A stretch of 64,000 nucleotides of DNA from Geomonas sp. RF6 (GTDB lineage: Bacteria > Desulfobacterota > Desulfuromonadia > Geobacterales > Geobacteraceae). The stretch's first letter is position 1, and each line of letters opens with the position of its first letter. Below, one piece after another: positions 35,435 to 43,835 of the stretch. The translations under genes and the position numbers were made by a program. Location of the stretch: assembly GCF_021044625.1 (NCBI RefSeq), contig NZ_CP087999.1, positions 1,877,001 through 1,941,000 on the forward strand. Reading direction: 5' to 3'. The notes beneath the pieces are model-generated. The model saw only the letters and a list, made by a program, of their open reading frames with translations, was not told the origin of the DNA and did no database searches.

Positions 35435-35725
35435 TCAGCGGTACAGGACGTCAAAAAAGGTGAACCCGATGAAGATCGCCAGTGTCACCAGCGCGACCAG
35501 GAGAAAGGCGCGCAGGAGCGCGGACTCGTACTTCATGTGCATGAAGACGGCGATGACGAGCCCCGATTTGACGCAGGCAATGGAGAGGGCTCCCCACACC
35601 TTGTAGGCGCCTAGATCCGCGCGGGTGATGGCGACGGAAAGGGCGGTCAGGACGAGGAGCACGATCCAGACGAGGGTGAGCTTTCCGTAGCTTACGACGT
35701 GGTGTGTACCTTCTGCGCTTCTCAC
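35435..35725 (-). CDS. Cytochrome c oxidase subunit IV (CtaF/CoxD-like)
   Basis: A 96-aa protein with three membrane segments (KLTLVWIVLLVLTALSV, ALSIACVKSGLVIAVFMHM and LLVALVTLAIFIGFTFF), the usual COX4_pro/CtaF layout including the conserved FMHMKYE. The start is GTG 35725, with GAAGGAGA 5 nt upstream; the in-frame upstream extension overlaps coxC and looks non-coding. It sits between coxC (22 nt before) and coxB (11 nt after) and stabilises the oxidase. Confidence 0.85.
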   Translation of the reverse strand: MRSAEGTHHVVSYGKLTLVWIVLLVLTALSVAITRADLGAYKVWGALSIACVKSGLVIAVFMHMKYESALLRAFLLVALVTLAIFIGFTFFDVLYR

Positions 35726-35747
35726 GACGTTCTCCTTCGTTGCGGCC

Positions 35748-36350
35748 TCAGAGGATGAGGTAATAGAGGGGGAAGATGAAGATCCACACCAGGTCGACCA
35801 GGTGCCAGTAGAGGGTGCCGTTTTCCAGCGCCACATAGGAGTCGGCATGGATGGCGCCGGTCTTGATGCGCAGCGCGGCCCACCCCAGAAGGGCTGCGCC
35901 CGCCAGCACGTGGATCCCGTGCAGCCCGGTGGTCACGTAGTACAGGCCGAAGAATACCGATTCCCCCGGGGGACCGGTCTCCAGGTGCCGGGAGCCGGGG
36001 TAGACGCCATGGCCGATCTTGGTGCTCCACTCGATGTACTTGTCGACCATGAAGATCGCCGCGCAGCCGATCGTCCCCGCGAGCAGCCCCAGCGCGCGGC
36101 CGCGCTCACCGCGCTGCACCGCGCTTACCGCCATGGCGGCGAGGAGGCTGCTGGTGAGGAGGATGAGGGTGTTGATGGTCCCTATCACCACGTCCAGCTG
36201 CTTCCCGCCGGAGGAGAAGTGCTGCGGGTAGCGGCCGAGGTAGACGGCGTACAGGATGAAGAGCCCCCCGAAAAGAAGGAGCTCGCTGAAAAGAAAGAGC
36301 CACATCCCCAGCTTGGCGCCGGCGTCGTCCCTGTGCACGTGCTCGCTCAT
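35748..36350 (-). CDS. coxC: Cytochrome c oxidase subunit III
   Basis: A 200-aa protein with five or so helices, the short bacterial form. It has KLGMWLFLFSELLLFGGLF, the conserved FGLYYVTTGLHGIHVLAG and a C-terminal YWHLVDLVWIFIFPLYYL. Subunit III stabilises subunit I and proton uptake. ATG 36350 forms ATGA with the coxA stop; upstream residues in the open frame are a shadow of coxA. Confidence 0.93.
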   Translation of the reverse strand: MSEHVHRDDAGAKLGMWLFLFSELLLFGGLFILYAVYLGRYPQHFSSGGKQLDVVIGTINTLILLTSSLLAAMAVSAVQRGERGRALGLLAGTIGCAAIFMVDKYIEWSTKIGHGVYPGSRHLETGPPGESVFFGLYYVTTGLHGIHVLAGAALLGWAALRIKTGAIHADSYVALENGTLYWHLVDLVWIFIFPLYYLIL

Positions 36351-37972
36351 GGCACCCCCGCTCCCCTGAAGTCGTACGGTCCGTGGCTCACCACCGGATC
36401 CTCCTCGAAGTTCTCCGTGGGGGGCGGGGTGGCGATACTCCACTCGAGGGTGGCCCCTCCCCAGGGATTCCCCGCGAACGGCTCGCCGTAAAAGAGCCCG
36501 CGGAGGAGGTTCACCACCACGATGAACAGTCCGGCAGCGAGGATCCAGCTTCCGGCTGTGGCGATGAAGTTAAGTCGGGCGAACTCCGGGAGATAGTCGT
36601 AGTAACGGCGCGGCATCCCCTCCATACCGAGGATCTGCATCGTGCCGTACAGCACGTTGAAACCGGTGAACATGAGGGCCCAGCCGATCACGGCCGGCTT
36701 TTCCGCATAGCGGCGGCCGTAGAACTTCGGGAGCCAGTAGTGCATGGCGGCGATGAAGGCGAAGCCGGTGCCGCCGAACATGACGTAGTGGAAGTGGCCG
36801 ACGACGAAATGGGTGTCGTGGACATGGATGTTCGTCGCCGCGGCGCCGAGGATGAGCCCCGAAAGCCCTCCGATGAGGAAGAGGAGGATGAAGGAGAGGG
36901 CGAAGAGCATCGGCGCCTCCAGCGAGATGGAGCCGCGGTACAGGGTGGAGATCCAGTTGAAGACCTTGATGGCTGAGGGGATCGCCACGATGAAGGTGAG
37001 GAAGGAGAAGACGGCGATGGCGATGTCGCTCATCCCGCTGGTAAACATGTGGTGCCCCCACACCAGTGAGCCGGAGGCGGCGATGGCGATGGAGGAGAAG
37101 GCGATCATCTTGTACCCGAAGATCGGCTTTCTGGAAAAGACGGGGACGATGTCGGAGATGACCCCCATGGCAGGGAGGATCATGATGTACACGGCGGGGT
37201 GCGAGTAGATCCAGAAGAGGTGCTGGAACATGATCGGGTCACCGCCGCGGGCGGGGTCGAAGAGGGCGGTGCCGAGAAGCCTCTCCGCGATGACGAGGAC
37301 GAGGGTGATCCCTATGATAGGGGTGGCGAGTATCTGCACCCAGGCCGTCGCGTAGAGGGACCAGACGAAGAGGGGGAGACGCCCCCATTCCATCCCTTCG
37401 GCACGGAGCCGGTGGATCGTGGTGACGAAGTTTATCCCGGTGACGATGGAGGAGCAGCCGAGGATGAAGACGCCGAAGACGGCGAGGGAGACGTTGCTGC
37501 CGGTGCGGGCGCTGAAGGGGACGTAGAAGGTCCAGCCGGTGTCCGGCGCGCCTCCGCCGGAAAAGAGGGAGACGAGGACGATGATGGCGCCGACGGCGTA
37601 GAGCCACCAGGAGAGGAGGTTCAGTCGGGGGAAGGCGACGTCGCGCGCGCCGATCTGGATCGGCATCACCAGGTTCCCGAAGGCGGCGGGGAGGGCGGGG
37701 ATCACGAAAAGGAAGATCATGATCACGCCGTGCACCGTGAAGAGGGCGTTGTACGTCTCCGCACCCATGATGGTGCGCCCCGGCGCCATGAGCTCGATGC
37801 GGATCAGGAGCCCCAGTATGACGGCGACGAGGAAGAAGGTAAGGGTGGAGTAGAGGTAGAGAAGGCCTATGCGCTTGTGGTCGGTGGAAAAGATCCAGGC
37901 GCCGACACCTCTTTTTCCGGTATCGTCCCAGAACCCGCCACCCGTTGTGGCCGGGGTTGATTCGCTCTGCAT
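36347..37972 (-). CDS. coxA: Heme-copper cytochrome c oxidase subunit I (A2 type)
   Basis: A 541-aa, 12-helix catalytic subunit. Heme and CuB ligand regions are present (MIFLFVIPALPAAFG with H in FTVHGVIMIF; WIYSHPAVYIMILP with the His-Tyr crosslink pair; GHHMFTSGM; HFHYVM). The D-channel end reads YSHPAV instead of GHPEV, the marker of A2-type oxidases that use a Tyr/Ser pair in place of the glutamate. It reduces O2 to water with proton pumping. AGGGGGG lies 5 nt before the ATG. It follows sco with a 69-nt gap. Confidence 0.96.
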   Translation of the reverse strand: MQSESTPATTGGGFWDDTGKRGVGAWIFSTDHKRIGLLYLYSTLTFFLVAVILGLLIRIELMAPGRTIMGAETYNALFTVHGVIMIFLFVIPALPAAFGNLVMPIQIGARDVAFPRLNLLSWWLYAVGAIIVLVSLFSGGGAPDTGWTFYVPFSARTGSNVSLAVFGVFILGCSSIVTGINFVTTIHRLRAEGMEWGRLPLFVWSLYATAWVQILATPIIGITLVLVIAERLLGTALFDPARGGDPIMFQHLFWIYSHPAVYIMILPAMGVISDIVPVFSRKPIFGYKMIAFSSIAIAASGSLVWGHHMFTSGMSDIAIAVFSFLTFIVAIPSAIKVFNWISTLYRGSISLEAPMLFALSFILLFLIGGLSGLILGAAATNIHVHDTHFVVGHFHYVMFGGTGFAFIAAMHYWLPKFYGRRYAEKPAVIGWALMFTGFNVLYGTMQILGMEGMPRRYYDYLPEFARLNFIATAGSWILAAGLFIVVVNLLRGLFYGEPFAGNPWGGATLEWSIATPPPTENFEEDPVVSHGPYDFRGAGVP

Positions 37973-38041
37973 TTGCCCCCCTGGAAATTAAAATTCATGT
38001 CCTGCCGGTGTTTCGGTCCTCCCGCAACTTCGGGAGAACTA

Positions 38042-38899
38042 TCACGCAGCCCGCCCCGGTTCCCGGCGGTCAGCCCCGCGCCTTCCCCTTTTTTTCCGGT
38101 CCCCGAGGATGAGATAGAGCATGAATGCTCCTGTGCAGAGGGCCACGACGGTGGCGCTCACGCGCAGCAGGTTGAACTCGTAGCTCTTGCTGGCGGGATT
38201 GAAGCTGAAGCAGTAGTTCACCACCTTCCGGATGGTGGCGCCGCTCTTCCCCTCACGCGCCTCTGCAAAGGCGAGGGCGAGGTCCTTCGGAAGGAAGAAG
38301 GTCCCGTACAGATAGCGCACGATCGTCCCGTCCCTCGTTACCACAAAGCTCGCCACCGGGTGCACCATATCCTGCCCCTGGCGCTTGAAGCCGTATCCCG
38401 CTGCGTCCGTGAGGCGGCGTATCGTCGCCGCGTCTCCGGTGAGGAAGCGCCACCCCTCCCGGGGAAAGCCGTTCTTCATGCCGTTCAGATACATCGCTCT
38501 GGCACGCGCTGCCCGCTCCGGCGTGTCCATCTCGTCAAAACTCACCGACAGCACCCGGTAATCTCGCACCGGCTTCGCCGCTATAGAGGGGAGGACCCCC
38601 GCCACACCCCACTGCAGGTAGTTGCAGACATTGGTGCAGCCGTAGTAGACGGGAAGAATGAGCGTCGGCCCCGTCACCAGCTCCCGTAGCCGTACCGGAC
38701 GCCCCCCTTCATCCCGGAAGGAAGCATCCAGCGGGATCCGGGCGCCGAGATGCTCCGAGAGGGCGACTCCGGCCGCATCAGCGGCTGTCGGCAGAGGCCG
38801 TGCCTCATGCTTGTGCTCGTGCGCTTTCTCCTCTCCGCCAGCCAGCAGCGGGAAAAGGGAGAAAAGGATCAGCAGGATGATGAGACGGATTGTCGCCAT
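38042..38899 (-). CDS. SCO1/SenC-family copper chaperone
   Basis: A 285-aa protein with an N-terminal signal or anchor (IRLIILLILFSLFPLLAGG), a His-rich stretch (HEHKHE), a thioredoxin-like domain with the copper-binding YYGCTNVCNYLQ (CxxxC) and a distal His (DMVHPVASFVV). A further C-terminal membrane helix (VVALCTGAFMLYLILG) and basic tail follow. It loads copper into the CuA site of CoxB. It is the first gene of the oxidase operon, with GGGGAAGGA before the ATG and a good promoter at 38938-38965. Confidence 0.9.
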   Translation of the reverse strand: MATIRLIILLILFSLFPLLAGGEEKAHEHKHEARPLPTAADAAGVALSEHLGARIPLDASFRDEGGRPVRLRELVTGPTLILPVYYGCTNVCNYLQWGVAGVLPSIAAKPVRDYRVLSVSFDEMDTPERAARARAMYLNGMKNGFPREGWRFLTGDAATIRRLTDAAGYGFKRQGQDMVHPVASFVVTRDGTIVRYLYGTFFLPKDLALAFAEAREGKSGATIRKVVNYCFSFNPASKSYEFNLLRVSATVVALCTGAFMLYLILGDRKKRGRRGADRREPGRAA

Positions 38900-38937
38900 T
38901 CCTTCCCCGCAAATGAGAGTTATAAAAATTGTTGTTA

Positions 38938-38965
38938 ATTATAAGGGGTACTTCCCGTCTGTCCA
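38938..38965 (-). promoter_or_regulatory. Predicted promoter of the sco-cox operon
   Basis: On the minus strand TGGACA (38960-38965), a 16-nt spacer and TATAAT (38938-38943) lie about 40 nt upstream of sco. The segment is AT-rich. No FNR, ArcA or copper operator palindrome was recognised. Confidence 0.6.
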
Positions 38966-39014
38966 GTGGACCGGCCCCAGCATTTCCCTGGGGAGAGCAC
39001 ATCAAGAGGAACGG

Positions 39015-39731
39015 CTAGTTTGGGAGGGGGGTTACGTAGTAGAAAATGGATAGGAAGTGGCACACACTCCCGACGAGGACAATGACGTGCCAGATCGCGT
39101 GGTTGTACGGGAGATTGTCCCACATGTACACGAGGACGCCGAGGGTGTAGGCGAGCCCGCCGGCGAAGAGGAGCTTCAGCCCCGTCGGTGCCAGTGCCGC
39201 CGAAAGGGGCTTCAGCGCTATCACCACGAGCCATCCCATGACTATGTACAGGATCGGGCCGAGAATCGGGGTGCGGTGCGTGTGAAAGACCTTGAGGATG
39301 GCGCCGAGCACGGCGATGCACCAGACGGTGACGAAGAGGCTCCACCCCCACGGCCCGCGCAAGGTCACCAGGGTAAAGGGGGTGTAGCTCCCGGCGATCA
39401 TGAGGTAGATGCTGGCATGGTCGAGGATGCGGAAGACGTAGCGCGCGTACGGCTTGCGGACGGTGTGATAGGCGGTGGATAGGGAGTAGAAGGTGAGCAT
39501 GGAGACGCCGTACACCGTCACGCTGGTCAGTCGGTAGGGGTCTCCGTAAGAGGCGGCGCGCATGATGAGCACGACGAGGGCGACGATGCTGAAGAGGACG
39601 CCGACGCCGTGGGTAAGGCTGTTGGCGAGTTCCTCCTGTTCGGTGTAGACGACGAGGCGGTCCCTTATGTCCTCCGACGCTTCAGCGCTCTTGTTTTCCT
39701 GCGGCTCGTCCGGAAATAGTTTGCGTGTCAA
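39015..39731 (-). CDS. Hemolysin III / PAQR-family membrane protein (TrhA-like)
   Basis: A 238-aa seven-helix protein. It has the PAQR metal-site motifs: LSTAYHTV, ILDHASIYLMIAGSYTPF and the terminal NHAIWHVIVLVGSVCHF. Bacterial members are implicated in membrane-energy and fatty-acid homeostasis; a real haemolytic role is doubtful. The N-terminal ~25 residues are hydrophilic. The ATG overlaps the stop of the upstream unknown gene (ATGA), so the two form a unit, separate from sco by 115 nt containing the cox promoter. Confidence 0.92.
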   Translation of the reverse strand: MTRKLFPDEPQENKSAEASEDIRDRLVVYTEQEELANSLTHGVGVLFSIVALVVLIMRAASYGDPYRLTSVTVYGVSMLTFYSLSTAYHTVRKPYARYVFRILDHASIYLMIAGSYTPFTLVTLRGPWGWSLFVTVWCIAVLGAILKVFHTHRTPILGPILYIVMGWLVVIALKPLSAALAPTGLKLLFAGGLAYTLGVLVYMWDNLPYNHAIWHVIVLVGSVCHFLSIFYYVTPLPN

Positions 39732-40651
39732 GGCTGATCCACCGCGCTCCCTAGAACCTCCGCCGCATCGAGAGTGACGGGCACCGCCGTGCTCGAGGCG
39801 TCTCTTTTGCCGGTGAGGCTTCGTGAGGTGACAGTAACGAGCTTCTGGTAGCTGTCCGGCATGATGATCTTTGCTGCCAGGAGCCCCATGGGGTTCACTT
39901 TGAAAAAAGCCGGCATGCGCAGGACCTTGCAGCCGCGGCTCACCTTGGAATCATCAATGGACGGTCGCCCGCAGGGGAGACCGATGTAATAGTACCTGGC
40001 ATCTGTCTGTGCCGCACCTTCCCTGTGCAGGTGCAAAAGGAAATCGGTCACGTTGAGGTTGAGGCTGTGGGTGTCGGAGAAGAGGGTGGAGCCGAAGATC
40101 ACATCCTCGACACGGTACGATATCTCCACCGCGCGCAGGCGCCCCTGATGGTAGGCTCCGATTTTCACGACCTTGTCGCTGCCGTACACCCCTTCGGACC
40201 AGGCGCGGAACATCTCCCTTTCGACGCGCTCCTGCTTGTAAGCGTACTTCGTCCTGTCGTAGAAGGAGAGATAGACCTCGTAGGCGGTCTCCGCGAACTC
40301 GTCCAGATCCATTATCTCCCGTGCGGTGAAATTTTTCATCCCCTGTGTTGCGGCTCTTCTTCTTTTCGAACTGACGGCGGCGAGGGAGTAGGACCCGAGA
40401 TCATCGTAGAGGAAGAAGCTCATGGTGGAATTGGACCAGCCGTGCTGCGGCACGACATGCATGAAGCCGCCGGCGATGCACCTGGAGGGGTAGCGTTGCG
40501 ACCACGGCTTTATCTCCGTGAACGGGAAGAGGGGGCGGAAGAAAAACGGGCGCGCCTCGATCCACCACGTTCCGTCTATCTTCAGCACCTTCTTGCCGAC
40601 GCCGCGCTGGTAGCTCGCGTATTCGTCGATGGTCATCCGTTGCCACTGCAT
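39728..40651 (-). CDS. Conserved protein of unknown function, possible acyltransferase fold
   Basis: A 307-aa cytoplasmic protein, tentatively of the GNAT/FemAB-like fold: VVKIGAYHQGRLRAVEISYRVEDVIFGSTL resembles a GNAT beta-hairpin core, and the C-terminal half carries a repeated strand-helix order. It is rich in aromatic residues at the N-terminus (WWIEARPFFFRPLFPFTEIKPW). ATG 40651 is chosen because CACGGGGGG lies 5 nt upstream; the longer frame to 40687 has none. It is coupled to the hemolysin III gene by ATGA. No catalytic residues can be named. Confidence 0.6.
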   Translation of the reverse strand: MQWQRMTIDEYASYQRGVGKKVLKIDGTWWIEARPFFFRPLFPFTEIKPWSQRYPSRCIAGGFMHVVPQHGWSNSTMSFFLYDDLGSYSLAAVSSKRRRAATQGMKNFTAREIMDLDEFAETAYEVYLSFYDRTKYAYKQERVEREMFRAWSEGVYGSDKVVKIGAYHQGRLRAVEISYRVEDVIFGSTLFSDTHSLNLNVTDFLLHLHREGAAQTDARYYYIGLPCGRPSIDDSKVSRGCKVLRMPAFFKVNPMGLLAAKIIMPDSYQKLVTVTSRSLTGKRDASSTAVPVTLDAAEVLGSAVDQP

Positions 40652-40785
40652 GAAGCCCCCCGTGAAAGATGAGGCCGGTGTAACCATTGCTAGTCTACCC
40701 GAGGGCTAGGGGGTGTCCACCGGATCGGCGCCAATAGTGGTGATATTCTTAACCAGAGGAAAAAAAGTGGGCAGCGGCAATAGAA

Positions 40786-40807
40786 GAGGCGGCCGAGTGG
40801 CCGCCTC
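40786..40807 (-). terminator. Hairpin terminator of the cytochrome c7 gene
   Basis: GAGGCGGCC-GAGT-GGCCGCCTC is a perfect 9-bp stem with a 4-nt loop. On the minus strand it is followed by TTCTATT, 38 nt after the cytochrome stop. Confidence 0.65.
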
Positions 40808-40845
40808 CGTTGTGATTTTTGCCTTGTTGGGGGTATCCCCGACTG

Positions 40846-41118
40846 TTACTTTTTGTGGCACTCACCGCACTTCGTCGGGCCGGCGCCCTTGTCGGCGTGG
40901 CACCCTTTGCACGTCTTGTGCGCCCAGTCCTTCCCGAACCCTTCGATCTTGCCGGGGCCCTTCTCGTGGCAGGCCTTACAGTCCTTCACTGCCTCCTGGT
41001 GCTTTTTGTGGTTGAAGCTCACATCACCGTTTTTGGCGGGGAAGGTCATGGTGTCTGCTGCCATTGCGAAACCTGCGCTTAACGCGACGAGTGCTGCTGC
41101 GACTATGAATTTTCTCAC
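40846..41118 (-). CDS. PpcA/PpcB-type periplasmic triheme cytochrome c7
   Basis: A 90-aa precursor. A signal peptide (KFIVAAALVALSAGFAMA) is cut before ADTMTFPAKNG, leaving about 70 residues with three CxxCH heme sites (CKACH, CKGCH, CGECH) and extra His ligands in VSFNHKKHQ and DWAHK. Sequence and size match the Geobacter PpcA-E group, closest in its N-terminus to PpcB. These relay electrons through the periplasm toward outer-membrane multiheme conduits for metal reduction. It is monocistronic with a strong terminator and is divergent from the XRE-EF-hand gene. Confidence 0.93.
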   Translation of the reverse strand: MRKFIVAAALVALSAGFAMAADTMTFPAKNGDVSFNHKKHQEAVKDCKACHEKGPGKIEGFGKDWAHKTCKGCHADKGAGPTKCGECHKK

Positions 41119-41213
41119 GGGTCTGCTCCTTTCTTTTTACGGTTAATTTTTACCACGGCTGTGGTATGAAATAGCATGACACTGGGGTCGCTGCTATCGA
41201 CATCTATCTCATT

Positions 41214-41233
41214 TCGACCCGATGTCGGGTCGA
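41214..41233. promoter_or_regulatory. Perfect inverted repeat between cytochrome c7 and the XRE gene (candidate operator)
   Basis: TCGACCCGA-TG-TCGGGTCGA is a 20-bp palindrome with 9-bp perfect arms and a 2-bp centre. It lies 40 nt upstream of the membrane XRE gene and 96 nt upstream of the cytochrome start. Its geometry suits a dimeric repressor. Confidence 0.5.
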
Positions 41234-41273
41234 CTTTCGCTGGTCCGGAGTAGATCCGGGTCCGGCAAAACCA

Positions 41274-42224
41274 ATGATATCAGGTAATTCGACAGCAGCA
41301 TCAAACACCATGGAAAAATCTCCCGAAAAAACCGAAAAGGGGGCTCAGCCGAGTATCGCCATCGACGGGAACAGGCTGAAGCAGGTCCGCGAGACGAAAA
41401 AGCTCACCCAGCTCTATGTCGCGAGCGTGGTGGGAGTGACGACCGACACCATCTCGCGATGGGAGAACAACCGCTACCCCTCCATGAGGCGTGACAATGC
41501 CCTGAAGCTCGCCGCCGCCCTCGAGGTCGAACTGGACGAGATCGTGCGCCAGGAGGAGGAACCTCCTGCAGCCGCGGATCCCGCTCCGGAACCGACACCT
41601 TCCCGCCCTCTCCTCTTCCGTGTCGCCATCGCCGTCCTTCTCGCCATCGGCCTTGCCGTCGCCCTGGCCAGGATCCTCTTCACCCCCCCCATCGCCGTCC
41701 GCTGGACCCCGCGCTATGCCGCTCCCGGAAGCATAATCCCTGTGCAGATCAAGGTCGGTACGGTGCGCGAAGGGACCCAGGGCTTTCTGATTCGGGAAAC
41801 ACTGCCGCCGGGATGGATGCTGGTGAGCGCTCTCCCCCCTCCCGCCGCAGTGGAGGCGAACGGAGGCGCTGTGAAGTGGCTGGTGACCGGGCGTGGTAGC
41901 GGTCAGACCGTGTCATATACCGTCCAGATACCTCCCAATGCCCCTCAGAAGAGCGAGACGACAGTGAAGGGGCAGATCGTCGTCTACGCGAAGGGAAGCA
42001 GCCACAGCGAGAAGATCGCGGGGGACAGCCGCCTCACGGTCGGCGACTTCCACTGGGCCGACCTCAACGGGGACCGGCGCATCGACGACGACGAGATCAT
42101 GCCCGCCTACTACGTGTGCGAGGCGATGAAGGGGCTCCGCCTCGACTGGAAGATCATTGAGGCGATCTGGAGCGCGAAGGGATACCGGTGGGATCCCCGT
42201 GACGGCTATCAGCCGGTCAGGTAA
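41274..42224 (+). CDS. Membrane-anchored XRE-type regulator with extracytoplasmic EF-hand/dockerin-like domain
   Basis: A 316-aa protein with an unusual order. Residues about 30-92 are a Cro/C1-type helix-turn-helix (LKQVRETKKLTQLYVASVVG, then ISRWENNRYPSMRRDNALKLA). A Pro/Glu-rich linker follows, then one membrane helix (113-137). An outside beta-rich domain (140-250) leads to an EF-hand-like calcium loop DLNGDRRIDDDE (263-274) inside a dockerin-like end. It could sense Ca2+ or a polymer outside and act on DNA inside, but no signalling data exist. ATG 41274 is the longest start; ATG 41310 is equally possible. A perfect palindrome lies just upstream. Confidence 0.75.
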   Translation: MISGNSTAASNTMEKSPEKTEKGAQPSIAIDGNRLKQVRETKKLTQLYVASVVGVTTDTISRWENNRYPSMRRDNALKLAAALEVELDEIVRQEEEPPAAADPAPEPTPSRPLLFRVAIAVLLAIGLAVALARILFTPPIAVRWTPRYAAPGSIIPVQIKVGTVREGTQGFLIRETLPPGWMLVSALPPPAAVEANGGAVKWLVTGRGSGQTVSYTVQIPPNAPQKSETTVKGQIVVYAKGSSHSEKIAGDSRLTVGDFHWADLNGDRRIDDDEIMPAYYVCEAMKGLRLDWKIIEAIWSAKGYRWDPRDGYQPVR

Positions 42225-42368
42225 TCCCCCTCACCACAGACCTTTCATCCTATCCCGTTCTACCCCCCTCCCCTACCAACCTCCTCCGGTAGTATAATTT
42301 TATGAGGTACCCCTCTCCTTGCCGCCGGCCTGGAAGGTGGTGCCGACCAGCCTGTGGAGGTGGAAGTG

Positions 42369-42872
42369 ATGAAAGCTCTTTTTCTCAGTGCAGATAATTT
42401 TGAAGACAGTGAATTGCTGGTCCCCTTCTACCGCCTCAAGGAGGCAGGGTACGAGGTGGACATCGCGTCGTCCAACACCGGCACGATCCGGGGGAAACAC
42501 GGCTACGAGGTAAAGGTCAATCTCCTCTTCAACGAGGTTATGCCCGATCAGTACAGCATCCTGGTCATCCCGGGAGGGAAGGCGCCAGCGGCGATCCGCT
42601 CCGACCAGAAGGTAAAGGAGATTGCACGGAGTTTCTTCGAGGCGGACAAACCGGTAGCGGCGATATGCCACGGGCCGCAGATTCTTACTTCGGCGGGGGT
42701 CCTGAAGGGACGGCGCGCGACCTGCTACCCGGCGGTCGCCCCGGAACTGAAAGAGATCGAGGCCCAGTATGAGGACAGCGAGGTCGTGGTGGACGGGAAG
42801 CTGGTGACGTCGCGGCAGCCTGATGACCTCCCCGCATTCATGCGGGAAATGATGAAGCTGCTGCCACATTAA
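42369..42872 (+). CDS. DJ-1/PfpI-family protein (YhbO-like)
   Basis: A 167-aa protein of the PfpI/YhbO subgroup. It has KALFLSADNFEDSELLVPFYRLKEAG at the start, the nucleophile elbow AAICHGPQIL with its cysteine, and RRATCYPAVAPEL near the end. Members have been described as proteases, deglycases or chaperones acting on glycated or oxidised proteins; the real activity is debated. ATG 42369 has GGAGG at 7 nt, preferred over upstream GTGs in the same frame. A terminator hairpin follows at 42916. Confidence 0.9.
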   Translation: MKALFLSADNFEDSELLVPFYRLKEAGYEVDIASSNTGTIRGKHGYEVKVNLLFNEVMPDQYSILVIPGGKAPAAIRSDQKVKEIARSFFEADKPVAAICHGPQILTSAGVLKGRRATCYPAVAPELKEIEAQYEDSEVVVDGKLVTSRQPDDLPAFMREMMKLLPH

Positions 42873-42915
42873 TGGGAGCAGACGCTGCAAATGACAGCAC
42901 CAAAGAGGCAAGAGA

Positions 42916-42940
42916 GGGCGGCCGCCACGGTCGCCCTTTT
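42916..42940 (+). terminator. Intrinsic terminator of the pfpI-family gene
   Basis: GGGCGGCCG-CCA-CGGTCGCCC followed by TTTT makes a 9-bp stem with one mismatch and a T-run. Confidence 0.7.
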
Positions 42941-43041
42941 CATTTGTATCGTCTATAACCTCTCAATCTGAAAGGAAATCTGGGTGCAATGCAGATTTGG
43001 CGGATGCTACACTTATAGGAGGTGAACCGAGGGAGGTTGTT

Positions 43042-43806
43042 ATGGCACAGAGAGATCCTGATGGCGTTCTGGAACGCGGGAACATCTATTTTCTATACCG
43101 TCCCAAGGTGGAGCAGAAGCATCCGAAGGGAGAGCGGGATATCGAGCGCTTTTTCATGGTGATGAGTCCGGAAGGGAAGAAGCTGTATCGTGAAATCATC
43201 ATCGGCCGCAAGGCCCTTCCGAAAGTCCATAACGGCGGAGACCGCAACTGGGGGTTCGTCAAGATGGTGGTGCGCGACCCGCACGACCTTGTCGAGGAGT
43301 TCAAGGAGGCGCGCTACGAAACAAAGACCAGGGGCACGCGCGAAGTCGGCGCTGCGAGGCCGGCCGGCGAAGGGGTCTATGCGATCGTGCGGCATGACGA
43401 CCATACCCATCTCGTCTATTCCCTCGAACTGCCGGAGAAGCCGCGCGAGGTGCAGCGGGAACTGGGGATCGAGGACGAGGCGAGCTACATCCTGAGCATC
43501 AAGAACCCCGAGAAGCCGGCGCCGCAACAGGCTGGGCTGCGGGGAGACCAGAAGGCGACGTACCCGTACAAGCTGAGAGAGGGTTTCCAGGATCGCAGGT
43601 TCATCGACGCCGATCCACCTGATTTTCTGGATTACGAGGGGACGGAGATCATGCTGATAGGCGCAGCGGAGGATCCGTCGGAGGAACTGGGGATAGAGCT
43701 CGACCCCGAGAAGGAGACGCTCTCCTCGGCGGACATTTTCAAGGATCTGAAGTTGAGCCGGAAGGAGCATCCGGTGAAGCCGCTGCTGGAAGGGAAGTGG
43801 GAATAG
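43042..43806 (+). CDS. Conserved protein of unknown function
   Basis: A 254-aa hydrophilic, cytoplasmic protein without membrane segments or signal peptide. It begins MAQRDPDGVLERGNIYFLYRPKV and has repeated charged segments (DPHDLVEEFKEARYET, GVYAIVRHDDHTHLVYSLELPEKP, EASYILSIKNPEKP). I recall similar proteins from varied proteobacteria annotated only as hypothetical. No enzymatic motif is evident. ATG 43042 has GGGAGG at 6 nt. It stands between the pfpI terminator and the second large repeat. Confidence 0.75.
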   Translation: MAQRDPDGVLERGNIYFLYRPKVEQKHPKGERDIERFFMVMSPEGKKLYREIIIGRKALPKVHNGGDRNWGFVKMVVRDPHDLVEEFKEARYETKTRGTREVGAARPAGEGVYAIVRHDDHTHLVYSLELPEKPREVQRELGIEDEASYILSIKNPEKPAPQQAGLRGDQKATYPYKLREGFQDRRFIDADPPDFLDYEGTEIMLIGAAEDPSEELGIELDPEKETLSSADIFKDLKLSRKEHPVKPLLEGKWE

Positions 43807-43835
43807 GGTAGCTTTCCGACGAAGGGCAAATCCCC

